This document shows positions 57,191 to 64,000 of a stretch of 64,000 nucleotides of DNA, one piece after another. Both the position numbers and the translations under genes were made by a program. The stretch's first letter is position 1. Each line of letters opens with the position of its first letter. The DNA is from Agrypnia vestita (Eukaryota; Arthropoda; Insecta; Trichoptera; Phryganeidae), in NCBI GenBank assembly GCA_016648135.1, contig JADDOH010002117.1, positions 124,001 to 188,000 of the forward strand, in the 5' to 3' direction. The notes under the pieces were generated by a model that was not told where the DNA came from, made no database searches, and worked only from the letters and a program-made list of their open reading frames with translations.

Positions 57191-57999
57191 GTTAAAATAA
57201 AATCAGTGGTTAAAACAAAGTTACTTGTTTTTAATTTTAATAATTTAAATAATTCATAGATTACTTCCTTAGAAATGACCGTTTATTAAATATTAATTAA
57301 TAATAAATAGACAAAATATTAGTGTTTCAAGTTTAAATGTTATCTTATGTTTATTTGAATAAATAGTGTACTTTTTTAATACGTTTTACTTTTTTATACT
57401 TCAATACTTTGTTATTTTTCATGAGGTTTATATTTAAACATTTTGTTATTCATAGATTTGTAATTTTTTTTCTTAATTTTATCAGCTTCGAGAAAACTTC
57501 ACTGGTCATACTAAATGAATATTTTTTATATATTATCTATATAAGTTTTTGTAACATTGTACTATATGTTTTACAAAATAAAAAATAATAATAAAAAATA
57601 AAGTAAAACTTACATATTTGAATCACACATGGGTCCCGGAGAAAGGACTTATTTTATCTATTTTAATTGCAAATTTAACAATATACTAGTGCAGGCCCAC
57701 GGATTATAAGTTATAAATAAACTTTGTACTGTTCGTTCATTTGACGATATTTTTCAGGAGAATTTAAGTTATAATAAACATTACTTTAACATTATACACC
57801 CTGCTGTTATTCATCAATATCCTTATTCATTCTATTTTTGTATACGGGACTTGAAAATGTACTCGATCTTTGCGTACTAGCAAGATATACTTTCCGTAAA
57901 TGATACGTGTAATTCGCGTCGGAAAATATACTTGAGTAGCGCGCAGTTCTGCCCGCTGGCACGGTATACTTTCAATAAACGCGAATAGGACAAGGATAA

Positions 58000-58590
58000 C
58001 TCAGTGCAGAGGACCGATTTTGGTATTTTTTATTTGAAGGGGGATTCTGCATCATAGGCTGCGAGGATGTTTATTGACGGGTTAGGATGAGTTGGGATTC
58101 TGGAATTAAAACATAAAACATGTATTTAATCAATTTAATGTACTACTTTATGGAAGGGTGCATGAGCCGTGATGAAGTTGTGTGATTCTGGCCCAACGCG
58201 GCGCATCCAGCGATGCCCGGGTGGCTTTTTTTTTCGGAATGTAGTATTTTTGTGTATGTGGAAGCTGCATGACCCCAGAAGGGAGCTGCACATATGAGTA
58301 TGGAGTAATTTGCTGATGGCTATGTCTTAGATCAGCTTTAGTGAAGTATAATGCCATCGTGAACAGTCCAACTAACTAACACTGTAGAAACAGAGCACTT
58401 GAAATGATGGTGTTACTTACCTTGATGGCCTAGCCAAAAGTCACTCGCCTAGTGATCGATGGATAGGCTTGGTAGATCAAAACGTTTGTTCTAGCAAAAA
58501 CGTAGTTGTTTGAAAAAAGTATAAATATTGATTTGATTGGAGTTCACCACCCCTCCAAAATCATTTGTTACAAATAATTTTTAAAACTTG
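58000..58590. other. Non-coding, unassigned
   Basis: No recognised motif. Confidence 0.4.
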
Positions 58591-58594
58591 CACA

Positions 58595-58715
58595 GGTCGT
58601 ATACCACACGCTTTTCGGAAAGGCAACTCTTCAACAAAGGTGCCCTGAAGATAAACAGTGCGAAACATTGGAAGATGACTGGTCCTAAGGACCATAATTT
58701 GACGAGGGTTACCCC
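58595..58715. repeat. Inverted ribozyme-like relics
   Basis: GCCCTGAAGATAAACAGTGC followed by GAAACATTGG (plus strand, about 58640-58670) and, on the minus strand, GTTGAAGAGTTGCCTTTCCG then AAAAGCGTG (about 58600-58640). Both contain CUGAAGA/UUGAAGA and GAAA spaced like a hammerhead, but stem II does not form. Shown for completeness. Confidence 0.25.
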
Positions 58716-58835
58716 CAAAGTATAGTCGTTCAAAATAACATAATTTATACTTGATTTAATTTATAAACCTTAGATTAAAAATATATGAAATATGAAATAT
58801 TTCTACGGAAAAAATCTAGATACATACAAATATGT

Positions 58836-58998
58836 GAATAGAACACAACGTTGTTTACTTCACACAATGACAGTTCAATTAAATAAATTAATTAAAACGT
58901 TTTCGATGCTTACTGCATCATCTTCAGTAATATACGTTTTAATTAATTTATTTAATTAAACTGTCATTATGTGAAGTAAACAACGTTGTGTTCTATTC
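58836..58998. repeat. 64-bp inverted repeat centred on a ribozyme-like motif
   Basis: Arms 58836-58899 and 58935-58998 are reverse complements with about three mismatches (shared ends GAATAGAACACAACGTTG / CAACGTTGTGTTCTATTC). The spacer holds the hammerhead-like motif on the minus strand. Confidence 0.85.
58891..58931 (-). ncRNA. Hammerhead ribozyme-like motif, best core
   Basis: Minus strand: stem I ATTA/TAAT, core CTGAAGA (perfect), one extra T, stem II GATGC/GCATC with loop AGTAA, GAAA, self-complementary ACGT as stem III, TT. All conserved positions are present and both stems pair fully. Confidence 0.75.
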
Positions 58999-59699
58999 AT
59001 AGTTATTTACAATGAACTTCCACAAAGTTAATCACGAAAATTTCGAAATATTACAAATATTTCTTAAAAAAGCAGCAGACTGACAAATATTATACTGTAA
59101 TTAAGTTTCGTAACATAAAAAATAATATTTGTGTTCTCTCTTCTCACCTAAAATAATTTTCGCAACCACAAAGCATTCAAGATGATTTTATTTTTACAGC
59201 TTTCACTATGAGATTCACACTTACAATCCAAAAATCATTAATCTTTCTGCTTTCCATCGTATTTGGGTTGTCAAAGCGCGTCAGTGTGTTCATCCACAAG
59301 TGTCTTCCTGAGTGAAATATTATTTTCGCAACACAAGGTCGTGCTAAGATCTTAGCGTCTTGGGAATATTTCAAACAATCAAAAATCTACCTGCTTCCCG
59401 GATGTTCCAGGCTTCCTGGGCGGATGTTATTTTAAAAGATAATTTAGGAGGCACTTTAAGGGGTGGTCATTGATAAATACTTTGCGCTGATTTATGGTTA
59501 GCACGTGTATAACGTCCTAACTCGCCGATTGAAATCAATTTTCTGAACCAGTTTAGGATTGATATCAGGTATCATTTCAATTTATCTTATGTATAAACTG
59601 ATTATAATTAAATACATTACAACTGAAGCCATAACATATCAAATGATCAATTGGATTTTTTAATCCGAGTTATAATAAAAGCAACTTGAATCTAAATAT
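58999..59699. other. AT-rich spacer, nothing recognised
   Basis: Non-coding. Confidence 0.4.
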
Positions 59700-59755
59700 A
59701 ATAATTTTGTTATCTGTCTGTCTGTCCGTCTATTAGCCCGTAAATTTGGTGGAAT
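59700..59755. repeat. Dispersed CTGTCTGT repeat
   Basis: ATTTTGTTATCTGTCTGTCT with the following CCGTAAATTTGGTG, a fifth copy of the composite motif. Confidence 0.5.
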
Positions 59756-61199
59756 CAAAACTTTGGATAGTTAAAATACGACACGTAATCAGCGTGTGAT
59801 GACTCTATTAGATAGTAGGGTGTCCTCATCAAAAGTGTGGTTTTGTTAAATATAGAAATTCAATATATCTCTTGGTCCGGCACCAGAGTGATGTATGAGG
59901 AGGTGGTCCAAACTTATAAGGCGAAGTATAATATAATATAAATCTTAATATTAAATAAAACATTTTTCTTATATGTGAGCGCGCGACGCTCTGCATGGCG
60001 CGAGAGGGACACGACTGCAAATTGCGTTGTAACTACATAATGAACGCGGAATAAAATATTATATACTTCTATGAAATATTACGAACTAAAATTTAATCCT
60101 TCTCATGAAATAATATATTCTATACAATATTAATGCTCTGCCAGTGCTAACTATACATTTAACTAAAAAATATATTATTAACTAAAAATAATAATTCTGT
60201 GGTATTTTTGCTTTTGAATGCAATATTAACTAAAAATATGAACTAACATGTCTGATTTGCTGTTTAATATTATCTATAAAGATATTGACTAAAAACATTT
60301 GCTTCGAATGGAATATTAACTACTTCTCTCATAAAATATTATTCTACAGCAAATATTCAATGAAATTATATGAACAAAAATATTTCTAACATCTTGGGTT
60401 CGCATACGAAATTGATAATACCTAATGCCCTTTGTATTTATTAAGTGTATAACCTAAATAACCACAGCTATACCATCCTGTCTGTCAGGGACGAAACATA
60501 CTTCTAAAATTAATACCTCTTACGCAACAAAAATACCTATTACAGTCGGGCTATGATTATGAACTATTTCCGCCTCATAATGGAATCTGGAACCGACACT
60601 CAAATCCTTACTAGAAATAATATATTCGATTAAATCTCGATTAAATATAATCTATACTATTCGTAATACGTCGTTGAATTGGCACATGATTCGTCTAATG
60701 GTTAGAGGACCCCGTTGTGTATTGTAATAACTTCAAATTCTTTTATAGGAGCAGTGTTGGAAACGATTGCATAATAATACGTAATATAAACATCTACCGA
60801 GTCTAATAATCTATACATTTATGTTACGATAAAATACGTTCACCAGACAGAATTCGTGTATTTAGAAATAAAACATCTCCGTTTGAAAACAATCCAATAA
60901 AATCATTCGAATGGCATAAAGGGGATAAACTCACATATTGAATAACACTGAAATAAATAATTATAACCACTTTATATTAGCATGTTCTTACCTTGAATGG
61001 TTACGTCTTTGACGTGCGTGAACCTGTTCATATTAATTCCGTGGGAAAATAATACACATATTTGCTATATACGAAAACCAACATTTTGAAGTGAAACTTC
61101 TTTATGAATAAATAGATAAGGTCTCGGGGATGGTCTGTTCCAAGGAATTCTACAACAGCCCGTGAGTTTATATGAAATAATAGTTTCTTTGAATGCTAA
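59756..61199. other. AT-rich stretch, nothing recognised
   Basis: Repeated TATTAACTAAAAAT-like words at 60150-60330 suggest slippage DNA. No coding region. Confidence 0.4.
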
Positions 61200-62080
61200 A
61201 TTTTGTTTTAAACCCCCAGCATTTCTGCTGAGGGGGGTTTAGGCCACGCGCCCGCCTAGACCCGGTGGCCAACTTTCTAAGGGACTAAATGACCCCCTTG
61301 CTCCTCTGGAGCTTACTGCATTCCGAGACTCTGTCTCTTCTTTACGAGATGTGATCCTGTTACGCCCCCCTTTTAGGCTTATAATTGAGATAGCCGTACT
61401 CTTTTGGTACGAGTTTCTGATGATAAGTGTTGTCTTGAGGCGCCTTTCTTTTAGGCCGGTGTTTGAAAAATCATGTACTCTTTTGGTACGAATTGATGAG
61501 GACATTAACGTCCTTTGCGGGCATAGTCAGCGATGTTACAAATTATTGTGCAATCTCATTATGCCTTTCCAGAGCGGCATCCCACGATTCTGCATCTTGC
61601 AACATTTACTTTGGTCAAATGTTAGTGTTAGTAACATATTTATAATATCCCAGCTATTCCATATGAGTGAATGATTTTTATACTGATTCTGGCCCTGCCT
61701 TTCTTACAGAAGACGAAATAGAAGTTAACGTTTTCTATCAAGGTTTTACAGCATTCAAGCATGGAAATCCTTCCAAAGTCAGAGAATTCACGACGTTGGT
61801 TCACGCTGTTTTTGAGCAGGATGAGGCGCGAAGGTCGAGTCTAGTGGTCACTCCGATCAACAAAGGAGGCCCTGCTTTTAAGAGTACCTCACAGGGGCTT
61901 GCGCAGATTTCAGACTTATGACACGAGTGTCATCCACAACCTCACCTAGCTCAACGTTCATAAACCAGTAAACTCCAATTTCAGTTAGATCTCCCCATTC
62001 TGTCCTTTACTCGTCGTTCTGAAGCTACTTGTTAAGCCGGATATACCGAGGTACTCGAAAGACCGGCTGTAATGATTGCG
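61200..62080. other. Moderate-GC block, unassigned
   Basis: Contains the word TACTCTTTTGGTACGA twice (61396, 61474) and open frames of 84-107 codons on the plus strand (61351-61674, 61667-61921) and 88 on the minus strand (61239-61505). None resembles a family I know. It may be retroelement internal sequence because a promoter-like region follows. Confidence 0.3.
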
Positions 62081-62084
62081 CAAT

Positions 62085-62385
62085 ACTTATGCAATACAAT
62101 ATTATAATGCTATTAAGCGTTTCTTATAGAATTCTGTGTATTAAATTGTTAGTACAAACAGTATGAAAATGCAAAAAATGTACATTTGGGAGATTCCCGG
62201 CACGAATTGGATTGATATCTGGTTATGCAATACATAACGTGTCAACGATTATTATAAATCTATCAAGCACTGCCTGTAGAGCTCCGTAAAATCAATTGTT
62301 AATACAAATGGTATGAAAATTCCCATGCATCAAAATATATTCGTTCGGGAGATATTCCCACACGAATTGAACCAATACCACACAA
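62085..62385. repeat. Divergent tandem pair, about 140 bp
   Basis: TTATGCAATAC, TTGTTAGTACAAACAGTATG and GGGAGATTCCCGGCACGAAT in the first copy match TTATGCAATAC, TTGTTAATACAAATGGTATG and GGGAGATATTCCCACACGAA in the second. Confidence 0.65.
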
Positions 62386-62479
62386 GAAATCGTGATGTTA
62401 TTTACACATAATTGCTCCGATCTTAAATCTTCTCAAAATAAATACATTTCGATAGTGAAAATAATTAACCGTAATAGAT

Positions 62480-62950
62480 AATATAAATGTGTTCCTTAGC
62501 TGTTACCCAGTGGCGGTATAGTCCTCTCTGTTACTGATGAAATGGTAGATTCCTCCACACGTCCGGACAGCAACTCCGTCCGCAAATGATGTTCTGGAAC
62601 TCAGGGCTCTGTCTGTAGTCTCTCGGGCAGCGCCTCCGCTCGCAAGTGGTGGTGTCCAACTGAAAGGGCTAAGTATATCGTGTTCGCTCCTTTTATAGTA
62701 ACGATTGCACCATACCTCCGAAATCCACGCTAGTGCAGTGACTCATCCTATGCGCGATGACTTCACCGCCGGCGCCCGCCATTGGCCGGATTCAGTCATC
62801 AGGATGGTCGCCACTGGCTCAACCCGTCGAAGGCAAAGCGCGCCTGTGATTGGTCCGTTTCGTTAAAATAATAGTAAAGCACCCGCTACACGCGAGACTT
62901 GCTGTTCCGATTCATAAATAATAAAGGCTCGTCCGCACCTACTCACAAGG
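62480..62950 (-). promoter_or_regulatory. Promoter-like, GC-rich region (possible LTR)
   Basis: On the minus strand CTATAAAAGGAGC (62687-62699) is followed about 33 bases later by TTTCAGTTGG (62657-62666), a TATA box and an arthropod initiator TCAGTT at the normal spacing. Upstream are two CCAAT words; downstream is a leader with an imperfect duplication (TTGCGAGCGGAGGCGCTGCC and TTGCGGACGGAGTTGCTGTC). The layout would suit a retroelement LTR or a stray host promoter. No coding region in the expected direction was recognised. Confidence 0.45.
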
Positions 62951-62999
62951 TCGAGTCTATTAGGATTGTCAAACAATATTAATTTAACACAGAATTATA

Positions 63000-63292
63000 T
63001 CTATGGTATAATAAAGATCTAAAAAGTATTACTTCTATGGCTGAATATTCGATATTTTGTCAGCCCCTTGCAATACGTAAAATCCTGAGATGAAACATAT
63101 CATGTTTTTACTTTTAACCGATTCAAATAGAAGAAATATATTTTTGATGTACATACTTGGTTTTTTGAATATTATTATTTTAGGATTTTCTAAATTTATT
63201 AAATCTATCTCTATGTCAACCATCACAAGCGCACGGCTATTGTTGTGCGGTCATTTTATATTCCCGTAATTTTTCACGGGTGTATGGCTAGT
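63000..63292 (+). mobile_element. Helitron 3' end, probably a short non-autonomous copy
   Basis: The end is clear: hairpin CCCGT-AATTTTTC-ACGGG (63264-63281), then TGTATGG and CTAG (63289-63292), followed by T. The proposed 5' end (A^TCTATGGTATAATAAAG at 63000) is tentative. Non-coding. Confidence 0.6.
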
Positions 63293-63534
63293 TATTAAAT
63301 GTGTACAGTTTTTTTATTGGTTTAGGTATAAATAGGGTATACAAGACCTAAATTGCCTTGTCTCCTGAAAAGTGACTACGGAATTCAAGCCTAACAAGTC
63401 TCTAGAATAGTAAAATGAAAGAGTTTAAATCAAATGCAACTTATTTGCCTTTGAATTGTCCACAATATTTTCTTACATAATTTTTAAATATTTAAATTAT
63501 AAATATATAATATGTTTTATGTCCATTAATCTAC
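63293..63534. other. AT-rich spacer
   Basis: Non-coding. Confidence 0.4.
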
Positions 63535-64000
63535 CACAGACCACCACCAGATCCACCAAGACGTATAGGAATGAGCTGGGCTGCTTTTGGCAAACTCAAA
63601 CATATCTTCGAGAACAAAGAGATCCCAATTAGCCTATAAAGAAAAGCCTTTGAATCGTGCATACTGCCAGTGATGACGTATATGGATTGGAGATTATGGC
63701 CCTTACAAAGAAAAGTGTAGAAAAGCTCAAATGTACTCAACGATCTATGGAGAGATCCATGCTTGGAGTAAGCTTAAGAGATAGAATTAGAAACGACGAA
63801 ATTAGTCGCAGAACTAGATTAGTGGATATCATGGATCGTGTAGCGAAGCTAAAATGGCAATGGGCAGGACACGTTGCACGACAAGATACTACAAGATGGC
63901 CTCCCAGAGTTCTGAAATGGAGACCTTGGGAAAATAAAAGATGCATCGGAAGACCTCAAAAGAGATGGGCCGATGATATTGTCGCTGTGGGGGGAAAGAA
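63535..64000 (+). pseudogene. non-LTR retrotransposon 3' part (family 1), cut by the window end
   Basis: Plus-strand copy of the element at 4040-4530: RRIGMSWAAFGKLKHIFENK, a stop within the ISL.RKAFESCILPVM segment, frameshift, ALTKKSVEKLKCTQRSMERS, MLGVSLRDRIRNDEISRRTR, LVDIMDRVAKLKWQWAGHVA, RWPPRVLKWRPWENKRCIGR and PQKRWADDI, running off the window. It is better preserved than the 4040 copy. The remaining C-terminus and 3' tail should lie beyond position 64000. Confidence 0.88.

Larger units (their letters stand above)
56987..57247. repeat. Long inverted repeat with paired hammerhead-like motifs
   Basis: Arms of about 116 bp (56987-57102, 57131-57247), almost perfect reverse complements, spacer of about 28 bp which itself contains another copy of GAGAATACAAGGTATACTGA. 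Each arm includes CCGTTGGTT, GAAACATGTCGAGTGTTTGT and a TCAGTGGTTAAAACAAAGTT tail of the Penelope type. The arrangement is nested in the TIR transposon. Confidence 0.88.
56398..57983. mobile_element. TIR DNA transposon, 7-bp target duplication
   Basis: 1586 bp bounded by inverted CGCGTTTATTGAAAGTATAC ends (56398 and 57983) and flanked on both sides by AATAGGA (56391-56397, 57984-57990). The motif GAAAGTATAC recurs in subterminal positions (near 56408, 56451, 56487, 57889, 57964) in both orientations, as transposase-binding repeats often do. No transposase remains; the interior holds other insertions. The superfamily is not assigned. Confidence 0.85.

Noticed and set aside
58595..58715. Additional hammerhead pair
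   Set aside because: Core words are present but stem II and stem I cannot be paired in either orientation, so they are listed only as relics.

Overview
This window looks like intergenic DNA of a eukaryote, most likely an insect and plausibly a moth or butterfly. It is strongly AT-rich, has no convincing host exon, operon or ribosome-binding-site structure, and almost everything recognisable in it is a transposable element or a fragment of one. The assignment to Lepidoptera is an inference from the element mix (several non-LTR families, Helitrons, a cecropia-type mariner, piggyBac fossils, Penelope-like elements). I found no CRISPR array, rRNA or intact cellular gene.

Layout: 0.6-1.5 kb piggyBac fossil (+); 2.2, 4.0-4.5, 9.3, 10.1, 23.8, 24.7-25.9, 29.0, 32.9, 33.9-35.5, 37.0-37.8, 51.9-52.4 and 63.5-64.0 kb, non-LTR retrotransposon fragments, nearly all 3' ends with microsatellite tails; 5.9-7.6 kb, a decayed copy of a conserved uncharacterised repeat-associated protein; 26.6-27.2 kb, a second piggyBac fossil (-); 41.5-42.75 kb, an almost intact mariner with TIRs, TA target duplication and one nonsense codon; 44.8-46.4 kb, a Penelope-like element (PLE) with reverse transcriptase and GIY-YIG endonuclease; 49.4-50.4 and 55.9-56.4 kb, complete non-autonomous Helitrons; 56.4-58.0 kb, a TIR element with a 7-bp target duplication; about six copies of a fold-back repeat family.

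The most interesting signal is a set of about a dozen short motifs that fit the hammerhead ribozyme core (CUGANGA, stem II, GAAA, a tiny stem III, UH, stem I). The well-preserved copies carry self-complementary stem III sequences (CATG, CCGG, ACGT, CAGCTG), as expected of the dimeric hammerheads known from Penelope-like retroelements. One lies just downstream of the PLE coding region, several sit in inverted-repeat pairs, and some are next to tRNA-like modules. Two tRNA-Arg-like copies carry G at position 34, where the parental tRNA would have A read as inosine, which hints at capture by reverse transcription of an edited tRNA.

A second strong signal is the 502-bp Helitron at 55867-56368, which is packed with GAAnnTTC arrays matching heat-shock elements, including one run of six units at an exact 5-bp period. 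All functional statements about these elements are inferences from sequence; no copy can be shown to be active from the window alone.
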